In this document: positions 55,322 through 64,000 of the stretch, one piece after another
Layout of the letters: each line of letters starts with the position of its first letter
Numbering within the stretch: position 1 is the first letter of the stretch
Assembly: GCA_016708315.1 (NCBI GenBank)
Contig: JADJGC010000011.1
Coordinates: 24,282 to 88,281, forward strand
Reading direction: 5' to 3'
Length of the DNA: 64,000 nt
Origin: a bacterium
GTDB lineage: Bacteria > Zixibacteria > MSB-5A5 > CAIYYT01
Notes under the pieces: generated by a model
Databases searched by the model: none
The model's input: only the letters and a program-made list of their open reading frames with translations
Told to the model about the DNA's origin: nothing
Made by a program: the position numbers and the translations under genes

Positions 55322-56565
55322 CTATCGCGTGACCATGACTTGAATGTCAGCGAATTTGAGCCACTCGTTTTCGCGCACTAATACCAGCCGGCCATCTGGA
55401 ATCCTCTTCCAATCTGATGAGCCATTCCAACGGTATGATCCATTGAGGCCGACCGACTCAAGCAAAACAGCAGGCCCAAAACGCCTTATTGTAGCGTGGT
55501 GCCTACTGACGTTGGGAGACCCACCAGATCATCCCTTCCCACAGCTACTGGTTCTTTCGAGATGGGAATGGTCCTATTCGTTGACCTGACAACAAACTTC
55601 AACGCTGGATAAGCATGGCGATCAACAGGACAGTCAGTCTTCGATGCGTCGATGATTGACGGATAACCACAAACATCACACAAATCAATGCGTCCAAGCG
55701 CCGAGGACAAGGCCACTACCCACTGAGTCGCACTCGGCCGCTCTTGGCACGTGATGAGAAATGCCTCGACGAAAGAGAGCACAAAGGTTCGCGTCCAATA
55801 CGTAGGGAGAATAATGCCCTTCGATTGGTCTATCTCTGCTGAAGCATGAAGGATCATAGAGCCAGTCGGCCATGGCTTGTTTAAAACCTTCTTTCGTATC
55901 TCCTTTGCCAAACCAGGGTGGCAATGCAAAAGCAGTTCATGCAGTACCACCGCTAACGCGAAGCGATCGCTCTGAATCGTTGGCAAAGCTGACTGATTCA
56001 GCTCCATGCCCTGACGGAGTTCTGGTGACATATACTCCGGATGTCCGACCATGAATGGTGGCGGCGCTCCCGTCGCGACATAGTTGTCAAGATCGATAGC
56101 GTAAACTTCGAAATGATCACCCTTTTTGACGAGGAGGAAGTTACCGGGGTTAATATCGCCGTAAGCAATTCCTGCTGAATGCACCGCCTCCACTAAGCGC
56201 GCCAAACACAAGGCAACTTGCAGTCCTTGAGAGAAATCAAGTCTTGGATCTGCAAATTCGTCAAACAGGGTGTGGCCCGGAATGTAGCTCGAATAGTGGC
56301 CTACGTGGTCCGGTGTCGTGATTGAATCAGTCGGTGCTACGAGTGCTGAACACCTCGATCCCAATTTCAAGTCAATCAGGAAACGAATGCGCTGCACGAC
56401 TGCATCCCTGTCAAACTGCGGTTTGAAGATCTTGATCACTCCGGTCTTACCGGAACCGAGATCTGTCGCTTGGGCAACGATGCCTTGTCCCCCGGATCCG
56501 ATCTGATCTTCTATTCGAAGTTTGCGGCCCGAATCTGTCTGGAGAATGGATTGGTTTTCAATCAT
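55322..56565 (-). CDS. Ser/Thr protein kinase with zinc ribbon and C-terminal FHA domain (frameshifted)
   Basis: About 413 residues when joined. The kinase lobe carries the glycine loop IGSGGQGIVAQA, the Lys in TGVIKIFK, the catalytic loop YGDINPGNFLL (Asp in GDINPGN) and a metal motif IDLDNY in place of DFG. Near residue 305 is a zinc-ribbon-like CDVCGYP..DCPVD. After it comes RTIPISKEPVAVGRDDLVGLPT; following a one-base correction near 55509-55511 the frame continues VSRHHATIRRFG, the FHA phosphothreonine-binding signature, to a stop at 55322. Kinase, PP2C and vWA genes form a co-directional group resembling the TerY-P triad. It overlaps the PP2C gene by four bases. Confidence 0.8.
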
Positions 56566-58217
56566 AGCTCCAGCTCCTTTTCTGAAACTGCATTTCCTTC
56601 GGGTGCTGGAGTATCAGCAGCGGGCTCCTGGTCTAACGGTTCCTCGTCCGCCGGCAAATCTGGTCGACTACCGTCCCCCATCAACGCCAATGTCAAATTA
56701 TCATCGAAGATGAACCCAGAATCGTCTGCCCAATTCGACAGCTCATCCAAAACTTGCTCCGTGACAATTTGCAGGTTGCCATCGCGAGCAAGAGCAACCT
56801 GCACGATTCTGGTGATGTATTCATTTGTGCCGACGGGAAAGGCTTCCGGCGTGTCCTCCAGTCTATCAAAGAAACCATCGGTACCAACAAAGATCAAATC
56901 ACCCCGATGACGTTCAGCTTTTCCGGAAATAGGTTCACCATGCGGAGTAGGCCCAAGTGAAGCAGTCAGCAGGTTAGGCCTATGGATGTCGGCCTTCTGA
57001 GGCTTCAGAAGATGCACGATTTCTCCGGAACTTCGATAGATAGAAATGCCACCATCGCCAATATAGGCGTAACCGATTCCGTGCTGTCCGCCGATGAGAA
57101 CAATTAGCGTAGTAAGCAACGCTTGATCCTGGAGCGTGAGCTTCCGGTCCACCGCCTCGAGACGACGCGCTGCTGCTTTCAGTGCCATCATGCTAACCAA
57201 TTCGAGATCTTCTTCGCCGTCACTCTCACCACAGCCAAGGAGACGAAAGATCTTGAGGGATGCCGCCTTCACCGCATGATCGGAAGCTAACCCGCCCAAA
57301 GGAAGTCCTCCGAGTCCGTCAGCAACGACAACGACCTGATAACCGCTGATGACGAAGCAGGCGCCGAAATCTTGTTGTTCGCTTCGCACTTGCCCTTTTA
57401 CGGACGAAAGGCCCAATCTCCAGGGCTCCCGGGGAAAAGATGGATTAGCGGCAATCGATTCCATCGCTGCCTCTACCTCGAGTTCATTGAGGACTCTCTC
57501 GGGAAAGCAGGGTTGTTCGGCATCACCAACCCCGGAGTCGCAGGGATCGGCATCGATGGAAAGCTCGGCAGAAGATGAACTAACGATCGAGTGATCCAAT
57601 CCACTACCGGTAGCATCTGCCTCAGGTTCTGAGCTTTCAAACTCTGATGCCATCAGGCGATCAGTTGGTGCACACCGGTAACCATTGTCGACGGCCGATC
57701 TGACGAGTGAGGGCTTTGCGCCAAGAACGACAACTAATCCTGAACGAAATAAATAAAAAAAGAAAAGAGCCAGTGTAGTCAGCAGCAGCATGATGAAAAC
57801 GAGAGTACCTAGCATAGCAGTCGTCATACGATTCTCGTTCGAATCGATCAGTCTCTCGCTCACTGGCATCTGGACGTTTCCCGCCACGCTAGCCATTGGA
57901 TCTTTAAAAAATGAAGCCGGCATGATGCGCTTCACTTCGTTCAACTTGATGGCAAGTGAGCCGTGCAATGCCAGTTCAGTTGGTATCCGTAGTTTGAGTG
58001 CCAACTTGGGCCCGGCTGAAGCGTCATTGCATTCTAGCTGCGAGCCCTGAGGCGAACAAGAGTCTGGCGAAGAGCCTTCCTGAGTTGGCTGAATACCAGC
58101 AGAGGCCATAGAACTGAACAAGACGACACAAGACACGCACAGGACAACCAAACACCCCAAGTAGAGACAAATGACCGAAGTCACTTTGTCAGATTCAATC
58201 TGAAATATCTGAAACAT
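56562..58217 (-). CDS. Membrane-anchored PP2C-type protein phosphatase
   Basis: 551 residues. Helix 1 (VICLYLGCLVVLCVSCVVLF) is followed by about 100 external residues, helix 2 (TAMLGTLVFIMLLLTTLALFF) near residue 135 and a linker rich in acidic and Ser residues. The PP2C domain occupies residues about 270-520, with GQVRSEQQDFG, VVVADGLGGLP, IGYAYIGDGGIS, ILVFVGTDGFFD-like GTDGFFD and the final FIFDDNLTLAL. Metal-binding Asp residues are therefore present in each expected motif. GAGGTG lies before the ATG. As the phosphatase partner of the adjacent kinase it would reverse phosphorylation. The membrane anchor is unusual for TerY-P phosphatases, which are typically soluble. Confidence 0.85.
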   Translation of the reverse strand: MFQIFQIESDKVTSVICLYLGCLVVLCVSCVVLFSSMASAGIQPTQEGSSPDSCSPQGSQLECNDASAGPKLALKLRIPTELALHGSLAIKLNEVKRIMPASFFKDPMASVAGNVQMPVSERLIDSNENRMTTAMLGTLVFIMLLLTTLALFFFYLFRSGLVVVLGAKPSLVRSAVDNGYRCAPTDRLMASEFESSEPEADATGSGLDHSIVSSSSAELSIDADPCDSGVGDAEQPCFPERVLNELEVEAAMESIAANPSFPREPWRLGLSSVKGQVRSEQQDFGACFVISGYQVVVVADGLGGLPLGGLASDHAVKAASLKIFRLLGCGESDGEEDLELVSMMALKAAARRLEAVDRKLTLQDQALLTTLIVLIGGQHGIGYAYIGDGGISIYRSSGEIVHLLKPQKADIHRPNLLTASLGPTPHGEPISGKAERHRGDLIFVGTDGFFDRLEDTPEAFPVGTNEYITRIVQVALARDGNLQIVTEQVLDELSNWADDSGFIFDDNLTLALMGDGSRPDLPADEEPLDQEPAADTPAPEGNAVSEKELEL

Positions 58218-58219
58218 TG

Positions 58220-58473
58220 TTACACCTCGCTCAGACGAAACGCACGTTTAACCCACTGCAATGGCCGAGCATTGCCAATCAATTGCTCGGGAATTCGCTG
58301 CCAGAACGAACGAAACCCGTTCGCGGCTGGTAGACAAGAGGGGACATGATGTTGTATGGGAGTTTCCACAACATCAGGTTCCGCCGCATTAGGAGCCAGT
58401 CGGCGGGAATGCCGAGTGAAACCATGTAGTCGAGCTGCTCTTTAGAAACTTGGGCGATCATAAATACTTCCAT
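58220..58473 (-). CDS. Small uncharacterised protein between vWA and PP2C genes (frameshifted)
   Basis: About 84 residues. It begins MIAQVSKEQLDYMVSLGIP (ATG at 58461 or 58473) and, after one added base in the A-run at 58313-58315, continues WQRIPEQLIGNARPLQWVKRAF to a stop at 58220. Without correction it ends at 58279. The stop lies only two bases before the PP2C start, in the PP2C ribosome site, supporting the longer reading. Unknown family; moderately hydrophobic. Confidence 0.45.
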
Positions 58474-58520
58474 TAGAGAGTTTCGCGGCCACCTAAAGCG
58501 CGCCGCTATTGTTTTATAGC

Positions 58521-58546
58521 CAGGGGAGGCGCAAAGTCCTCCCCTG
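58521..58546. other. Hairpin between the vWA gene and the small gene
   Basis: A perfect 9-bp GC-rich stem (CAGGGGAGG at 58521-58529 with 58538-58546) with an 8-base loop. There is no U-run on the coding strand, so it may be a processing or attenuation site that adjusts expression of PP2C and kinase relative to vWA. Confidence 0.55.
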
Positions 58547-58567
58547 ATATCAAGCGTCTGAGAACCT

Positions 58568-59260
58568 CTACTTTTTGACTAGAGTGAGAGGATCAGTGGC
58601 GTTAACACCAGCCTTTAAGGTGTCTTTCAACGTCTTGCCGACCGCGGCAAGAAACTGACGCAGCTCACGGCCATCGCGACAACGATAGAAATGCTTTGGA
58701 GAGGTTGCCAGCCGACAGAGCAAGGCCTCGTCAGCATCACTACCAAAGGCGATCGTGACCAAGTCAGCCATTTCCTTCAACTGCGAGGCCACCAATTCAG
58801 GCGGATTACCGACATTGTGCTGGCCATCGGACAACAGAATGACGACCGGTCGCAGAAAGCTGCAGTTCACATCCTGTTCCGGCAACGGGGATTGCAGCAG
58901 ATTGATGGCCTGCTGAAGTCCGGCCGTAATGTTGGTCCAGCTGCTTACCGAAATAGTGCTCATTGTGCCGGCGAGATATCCGGCGGTATTGACCGGATTG
59001 GCGATGCGGGCGTCCTCGGCAAAATCAACGACGCCGACATAGAATCCTCCTTGTTTTCCGGCAGCGCCAATTCTCTGACCAACTCGCAGCAAGCGTTGCT
59101 GGCCTCCTTGGGCCTTTTGACCGGACATCGATATGGAAGCATCCCGCACGATAAGCGCGATCTGCTTTGAGTTGCTGCAGATACAGGTGGGTCTTCGGTA
59201 CGAACCCATAATTGAGTTGTTCGCCTGTGGAAATGAGAAAGTGTTCGTCATGGGAATCAT
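58568..59260 (-). CDS. TerY-like von Willebrand factor A domain protein
   Basis: About 230 residues. MIDAS motifs: ALIVRDASISMSG (DxSxS), the Thr in SSWTNITAGL and the Asp in VILLSDGQHN. This is the single vWA-domain layout of TerY. The start at 59260 has AAAGGAAC upstream. Residues after GQKA are out of frame between about 59051 and 59112: the alternative frame there reads KEASNACCELVRELALPENK, which fits a vWA helix, while the open frame reads Gly/Gln-rich junk. A paired extra C and missing A would explain this, so the open frame looks uninterrupted yet is partly wrong. Function: metal-dependent binding partner in the kinase-phosphatase module. Confidence 0.8.
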   Translation of the reverse strand: MIPMTNTFSFPQANNSIMGSYRRPTCICSNSKQIALIVRDASISMSGQKAQGGQQRLLRVGQRIGAAGKQGGFYVGVVDFAEDARIANPVNTAGYLAGTMSTISVSSWTNITAGLQQAINLLQSPLPEQDVNCSFLRPVVILLSDGQHNVGNPPELVASQLKEMADLVTIAFGSDADEALLCRLATSPKHFYRCRDGRELRQFLAAVGKTLKDTLKAGVNATDPLTLVKK

Positions 59261-59553
59261 GTTCCTTTCGTTGACAAGTGATTGTGTTCTTCCATCCTCT
59301 GACATTGGAGGATGACATTATAGATCTTGTAGAGTTGTGTGCCGCGAGGGCACTCATGGCCATTGATCTTGCTTACCTCGTGTTAGTGAATTGCTTGGTC
59401 TAAGAACTCAAGCTGAAGTGTTGATTGATTGGTTCGACTTTGGCTGCGAATACATCCAAAGTCAGCTCAAGCGGATCGGAATCGAACGATTAACCGGTTT
59501 GCGTGCTCAGGAATCGAGCATTCGAGAACCGATGAACATTCCAATTCCTTGCA

Positions 59554-60581
59554 TTACATTCCGAACTGACGCAGCACCAGAAAATACTGGTTAACATCAT
59601 ATGACTCTGGCAAAAACACTCGGAGGGCATCAATGCCGTGATTTCGGAGTCTTTGTACGAAGCTCGGTGCCTCTGGATTGGCCAGCGTTATCTGCGTCAA
59701 ACGCGACTTTTACCCGACAGCCTTCAAGCAAGGGAATCCAGTTCTCCTTGAAACCGTTAACACCTGCGACCCCCACCGCCGCCTTCCCATACTTGAGAAG
59801 CGTCAAAGTATCCACAACACCCTCGCAAATGAACACCTCTTCAGGCTTTGACTCGATGCAGTCAATGTTGAACGGATAAGGAATCGGATGCGCCAAGCAC
59901 AGTTCCTTTGGTCTCGTTTCCGAATCCAGCGCTCGGCCCTGAAAAAACACCGGCGCGCCATTTTTCAGCCATCTCCAAATCAACCGGTGACGCCTAAAAA
60001 TGAGCCGGCCATTTCTGTCAAACAGTCCGCTCGCCTGAAGTTGCTCCAGCGGATATTTCGCAAGCAGTGCCTCACTCACGCGCCTCACTTCCCGCAGGCT
60101 CTTGGCACCATACTGCGTCGCGATCCTCTGGGGAATCCCCCGGTTACTGAGCAATCGCGCGCCTGATTTGTCAAATCCGACGGCAAACCGTCAAACGTTT
60201 GATAGACATCTGCAAATTCCGAAATGCCCCCCTGCTGACCATGGTGTTGGCGATGACACGCTGTTTCTTCGGCACCGGCTGATTTGTCGGCTGGATTCCG
60301 GCACGGTCGGCAAGAAATTTCAGCGCATCCGGGAAGCTTAAGCCAAGCACCATCATGACGAGGTCGATGACATCGCCGTGAACATCCTTGCAAACCCAAC
60401 AGCGAAATGAATTGCTGCGCTGGTCGAACGAAAGCGAAGGCGTCCGGTCTCCATGCTGATGATTCTGCGGACAAAAACAGCGAGCACGATTGTTCTTCAC
60501 GTCAAGGCCGATATCTTTCGCCACCTTAACGATATTATTCACGTCAGCTTGCTTGACGGCCTCGATGTCGTACATAGCCAT
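59554..60581 (-). CDS. CHC2/Toprim DNA primase-like protein of the element (frameshifted)
   Basis: About 340 residues when joined. Start ATG at 60581 with AAGGAGAG upstream. The N-terminal zinc finger shows CFCPQNHQHGDRTPSLSF and CWVCKDVHGDVIDLV (CHC2 type). After frame corrections (a C-run at 60227-60232, and A-run 60153-60154), the text continues ISEFADVYQTF and DLLSNRGIPQRIATQYG, then the Toprim-like part with FICEGVVDTLTLL and KVAFDADNAGQ, where Glu and Asp-x-Asp are the metal ligands. A third shift near 59660 leads to RNHGIDALRVFLPE and the stop. It likely primes replication of the element. Confidence 0.8.
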
Positions 60582-60688
60582 TGTTCTCTCCTTCACGGAT
60601 CGGCTCTCCTCACATTTGGGTATCACTCGTTGATTGCCCGAGCAGTGGGAGCCGTCCGCAGCTAATAGTGATTCACTCTCTCTTTGAT

Positions 60689-60769
60689 TCAAGCTTCACT
60701 CCCGCAGCAACGTTTTGACAAAAAGTAGACTCCCGCCAAGAGTGTGGCGAGCAAAACCAAACCTTTCAT
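60689..60769 (-). CDS. Very small predicted membrane peptide (26 aa)
   Basis: MKGLVLLATLLAGVYF plus a short polar tail. Its ATG overlaps the stop of the preceding small gene (ATGA), a coupling pattern that supports translation. Too short for family assignment. Confidence 0.35.
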   Translation of the reverse strand: MKGLVLLATLLAGVYFLSKRCCGSEA

Positions 60770-60912
60770 TTCTTGATTCTGGCATGCCTCGCCAAGAACC
60801 GGTACTGCGCCAAAATCCCCACGCTCAGATGGGCACGCAACCAATCAAGCCCAAGTGGCAATGACAGCAGAACGCCAAATGCCAACACGCGATCCCAACG
60901 AATTCGATACAT
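60766..60912 (-). CDS. Small membrane protein (48 aa)
   Basis: AGGAGG sits about five bases before the ATG at 60912. The sequence begins MYRIRWDRVLAFGVLLSLPLG (one helix) and ends in a basic tail (ARHARIKK). Small genes with strong ribosome sites are common in conjugative or phage-like modules. Unknown function. Confidence 0.5.
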   Translation of the reverse strand: MYRIRWDRVLAFGVLLSLPLGLDWLRAHLSVGILAQYRFLARHARIKK

Positions 60913-60969
60913 GATTCCTCCTAACAAAACTCGTTGCGGAGATAATGGTATAGGTTATCGTTGATGGTT

Positions 60970-61684
60970 TTATTCTGTACAAGCTGGGCAAGGGAGTTCC
61001 TCGCGCTCGTCTTGACGCAGGAGTTTCATCTGCGCTTTCAGCTCCTTACGCAATTCGCGTCCATCCGGGTCAAGCGCGTCCTCCTGTATGTGCGCGTAGT
61101 CATCCATGATTCCTGACATAAGATTGCCGTCGATTCCAGCAGCTTTCAGGAGGAGACGTTGACGCAGAGCCAATCCCGCTCGTGAACCTCTTTCTCAAGA
61201 ATCCACGTGCTGACTTGTTCCGGGGGCATTTCGTTCCAGGCGGTCATACTGCTGGTGGCGATATCGGAGAACTTCAGGATTTCCTTCTTGGCGGCTTCAG
61301 ATCGATATTGACCTTCTCGAGGAAGATCTTCGCCCGCACATCATCAAGCTCACGACTCGCATAACGGATGTTTTGCTCGTTGTACTCTACAGCGATTTCT
61401 AGGACGTCAGCGAAATCTTCATATTGCGAGTATTCGTTATCCGGAGCTTCATCGGAGCCAATGGCATCACTGTTGACATTGGCATCGTCTTCGGAGTTAG
61501 TTTCGCGATTGACGGCCTCTTTGTTCTCATCTTGCTCGTCCTTGTCCAGCATTTCGCCATAGATAGCTTCGCCACCGGTAATCTTATCGTCTTGCTTGCC
61601 GTCTTTACCGCTCTTCTCGTCGTCATCGTAAAACCAGCCGTCATCTCCATAGTCTCCTCGGCCCCGCTCAGTTTCGTCTTGCAT
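60970..61684 (-). CDS. Acidic protein with C-terminal helical region (frameshifted)
   Basis: About 237 residues when joined. The first 110 residues are Asp/Glu/Asn-rich and low-complexity (DGWFYDDDEKSGKDGKQ-like). The middle and end are helical and charged (LDDVRAKIFLEKV, EQVSTWILEKEVHERD, RELRKELKAQMKLLRQ) and end in CPACTE, a possible metal ligand pair. Frame changes in A-runs near 61296 and 61172 (plus-strand TT and AA) restore AAKKEILKF and ERDLALRQRL. Family unknown. Acidic N-terminus plus helical end could make a DNA-mimic or a component of the transfer apparatus; inference only. Confidence 0.5.
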
Positions 61685-61862
61685 ACATCAACCACCCTGT
61701 CAAGAATAGCAGCGCCAATGCGCTGTAGTTGTAGCTGAAGGAGTGACCTGCTCGCGAAAACGGAAGCAAATCCGCAAACGCCAAATGCCCTCCACTGCCG
61801 TTGACCCAATTATAGACCACAATTGTCATGATGAGTATCAGCGCGAGTCTTAACAATTTCAT
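61668..61862 (-). CDS. Small membrane protein (64 aa)
   Basis: GGAG sits seven bases before the ATG. Two hydrophobic segments (LALILIMTIVVYNW and YSALALLFLTGWLM) are joined by a polar loop. Its end overlaps the start of the acidic protein gene by 17 bases. Unknown family. Confidence 0.55.
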   Translation of the reverse strand: MKLLRLALILIMTIVVYNWVNGSGGHLAFADLLPFSRAGHSFSYNYSALALLFLTGWLMYARRN

Positions 61863-61918
61863 CTAAAAACTCCACTTCTTGACCGGGAAGCTTACCGACA
61901 TAGTCAACTCTCACTCGG

Positions 61919-63827
61919 TCACGGTAGGATTACCGTCGGGGTTCCCAAAATGAGTTTTTCAAGTTTCTCTTTCAAGGGTAAGTGTCCTTGACCGCCATTA
62001 GTATCAAACTGGGAGACATGCCACCTGCCATATCTTTCTCAATGTTGATGATCTCGAGCGTCGCATCGCTTAGTCCGACTTCAACAAAGATCACCTTTCC
62101 CTGTTTTGTGCCGACGACGTCAACGGCCTTGCCATTCGGGAGCATGTATTCCACCGTTGCCTCGTAACCAGTGTCCTTTAGCGATCGTTTGACATGCCAG
62201 ACGCAAAACTGGTGAAGAAGCCCCCGCCCACCTTTGGAGTGACACTTTGGTTTCTCGATACCCAACTTGGTAAAGTACTTTCATTGCTCTGTCATCAGCC
62301 GAAGGCGATGCGGTCTTTCTGCCCTTGCGTTTGGGCGGAAAGCTATCCTCATTGTCTTCCGAGATATTCGGCTCGTGACTGGCTGCCGCCAGATCGGAAA
62401 GTTCATCTGTGGCAGAAGGAGAAGCATTGGAATCGGCTTCCGGCAGCAGCTTAGTTTCAGCGTAGAATCGCTTGCTTCGCTCCCTGGACAATAGCTCGAT
62501 TAGAGCCGGTGGTCAATTTTATTCAACAACGTTCGGTACCTCAAAGTAAATGGATAGGGATAGCGGGGGATCCCGGGCACAACCCTGGCCGGGAACTGTC
62601 AACCTCTTCAAGAACTCCTTTTGTAGGGGTCATTCCGGTGGCGCCGGCAAATGCGTCGTAGTCTTCCCGCAGTCCCGCGCCGCCCACCATGATCTTGATG
62701 GCGGTGTTGGCCATAACGGAGTCGGCGAGTCCTGAAAGGGTCTGTGTGCCGATCACGAATCCCATGCCCCATTCGCGGCTTTTGGCCAGCAGATCGGTCA
62801 ATACATAAGTCCCTTCGCGTACTTCGTAGAATTTTTTGAACATCGTCGATGCCTCATCAAAAACTATCAAATCAACAAGAGAACGACTGCGCAAATTGTG
62901 TGACGCGATACTGATAGATCTTCGCGATCTCAACCGTGATGAGAGATTTTGAAAGTCTGCTGGTATTCCATTGAGGCGAGATCGCCCAGTCAGCCTCAAG
63001 TATGCTTTCCAGTCAAGCTGCCGATGTGAACAAATGTGATCCCTAAACACGGCAAACAGACCATCTAAGCGATTGATAATAGTTTCCTGATATCTAGCCA
63101 TATGAGAGATAGCCGGATAATGTGTCGACTTTATCACCCGGTAAACGTCCTTAAGCGTCGGATACTGCTTTGAGCCGGCCTGTCTCATTCTGTCATAAAC
63201 CCAGAGTGTCTTCTCTGCCAACAAACCGCGAGTAGCCACCCGGATATCCTCGTAGTTTCCGAAAATCTCGAAAAACTGGTTGATCCAGGCTCGAAACGAA
63301 ATGCCTGGCGGGGCGCCAGCCAGTTGGTGTAAAGTGATCGAGCTGCCAGTAGACGAAATTGTCGAACGCTACCAGGGCGGCGTAGTCGAGCTTCCGATCG
63401 AAGATTTTGACCCTGAAACCCAGCTTCAGCAATTGCAGAAGGACTAATAAAATCCACGTGGTCTTGCCACCACCGGACCTGCCAGTAACTAAAGCGTGTG
63501 TCGTCAGCCTTTCGGGCGTAGTCATCCACGGCACGCCAGAGAAGCGGAATGAATCCCAATCCGATGTTGCCTTTCAAGTCCTCAGTCGATACCGGATTGG
63601 TGGCGCGAAATGGATCCGGCGAGACTATGTCTCGCAAGTTCACAGTTGGCGAGAGCTTCCGATGACGACTTCCTGCATCTGTGAGTCATTCGGATTGTTT
63701 GTCAAGTATATCAGAGCCACATGGCTACCCTGTCGTCGCGATCACAGCCTGTTTCGCGACATCGCCGCCTTAACAGTTCGTTGACTGGTAGTCGCAAACG
63801 TGGTGCACCGTCGGCGTCAGGAGTCAT
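61919..63827 (-). CDS. Conjugation-type P-loop ATPase with C-terminal nuclease-like domain (multiply frameshifted)
   Basis: Start ATG at 63827 with AAAGGAGA upstream. Pieces recovered in order across frame changes: RLRLPVNELLRRRCRE, YLTNNPNDSQMQEVVIG, NLRDIVSPDPFRATNPV, then the Walker A TGRSGGGKTTWILL near 63465, LVDLIVFDEASTMF (Walker B) near 62850, and VIGTQTLSGLADSVM. This matches HerA/VirD4-like motor ATPases that move DNA during conjugation. The 3' part (GKAVDVVGTKQGKVIFVEVGLSD, EIINIEKDMAGG) resembles a restriction-endonuclease-like C-terminal domain that follows such ATPases, to a stop at 61919. The breaks, at least eight, are mostly single bases in runs; a few are unresolved (e.g. 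around 62500-62570). Confidence 0.65.
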
Positions 63828-64000
63828 TGTTTCTCCTTTCAATAAAAGGTGCCGCCAACAGTCCCCAGAATGACCCCAGAATCGCCGACGTTTCAAGATT
63901 TTCATGCATTCTTTGCAGAGGAAGATCTTTGTTTGTTCGTCCCAACCGGCATGCGCTGGGCAAAGTATTTTACCGCAGAAACAATGGCGAACAGAGCGAT
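63817..64000 (-). CDS. Zinc-ribbon protein, N-terminus beyond window (partial)
   Basis: It enters from the right edge. CGKILCPAHAGWDEQTK and LCKECMKILKRRR give a four-Cys metal site. After a likely one-base correction near 63893 it continues ILGSFWGLLAAPF, a possible membrane segment, to a stop at 63817. Without correction the frame would fuse into the ATPase start. Confidence 0.4.

Noticed and set aside
63711..63905. Zinc-ribbon segment considered as fused to the ATPase
   Set aside because: The ATPase has its own strong ribosome site at the ATG at 63827, and a one-base correction gives the upstream gene a natural end at 63817.

Overview
The window is bacterial, with dense genes, short intergenic gaps and Shine-Dalgarno starts. 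The gene set (PorV/UPF0164-type outer-membrane protein, ferredoxin-dependent 2-oxoacid oxidoreductase, pyruvate phosphate dikinase, MEMO1-family protein, histone-like Lys/Ala tails on enzymes) suggests an uncultured, probably anaerobic, Gram-negative lineage near the FCB superphylum (Zixibacteria-like). That placement is inference; no rRNA gene is present.

Layout. 1-9.3 kb: 3' end of dnaE, two thioredoxin-fold envelope proteins, a Cys-rich HMA protein, a PorV-type protein, a SurA/PrsA-type isomerase lipoprotein, a polyprenol-kinase-like membrane protein, threonine aldolase and two unknown lipoproteins. 9.7-15.1 kb: aldehyde dehydrogenase, a cyclic-2,3-diphosphoglycerate-synthetase-like GTPase next to carbamate kinase, and a CCA-adding enzyme. 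15.1-22.8 kb: a TCA-cycle block (sucC, sucD, four-subunit 2-oxoacid:ferredoxin oxidoreductase, ndk, a LarA-like protein, mdh). 23.7-34.4 kb: one four-gene membrane-protein cassette (A-B-C-D) present three times in tandem. 34.8-40.2 kb: a small basic protein, pyruvate phosphate dikinase, a small membrane protein and an MmgE/PrpD protein. 40.2-53.4 kb, mostly minus strand: M48 protease, cation/proton antiporter, pcm, a polysaccharide group (O-antigen ligase, heparinase-like protein, nucleotidyltransferase, Wzz-like protein), PAP2, YigZ, DprA, a PfkB kinase and MEMO1. 53.5 kb: initiator tRNA-Met. From its 3' end to the end of the window lies an integrated element, entirely on the minus strand: tyrosine integrase, excisionase-like protein, Ser/Thr kinase with zinc ribbon and FHA domain, membrane PP2C phosphatase, small protein, vWA protein, CHC2/Toprim primase, small proteins, and a conjugation-type ATPase with a nuclease-like tail.

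Two systems stand out. The A-B-C-D cassette looks like a membrane complex of unknown function whose paralogous sets have diverged in place. The kinase/PP2C/vWA trio on the element resembles the TerY-P phosphorylation triad, a proposed stress or antiviral module, but here the phosphatase is membrane-anchored and the kinase carries a C-terminal FHA domain.

Sequence quality. Many genes in 27.9-40.4 kb and 54-64 kb are split by single-base gains or losses, nearly all in homopolymer runs. Housekeeping ppdK alone has three. I read these as sequencing or assembly errors and describe each such gene as one reading unit, giving the break points.
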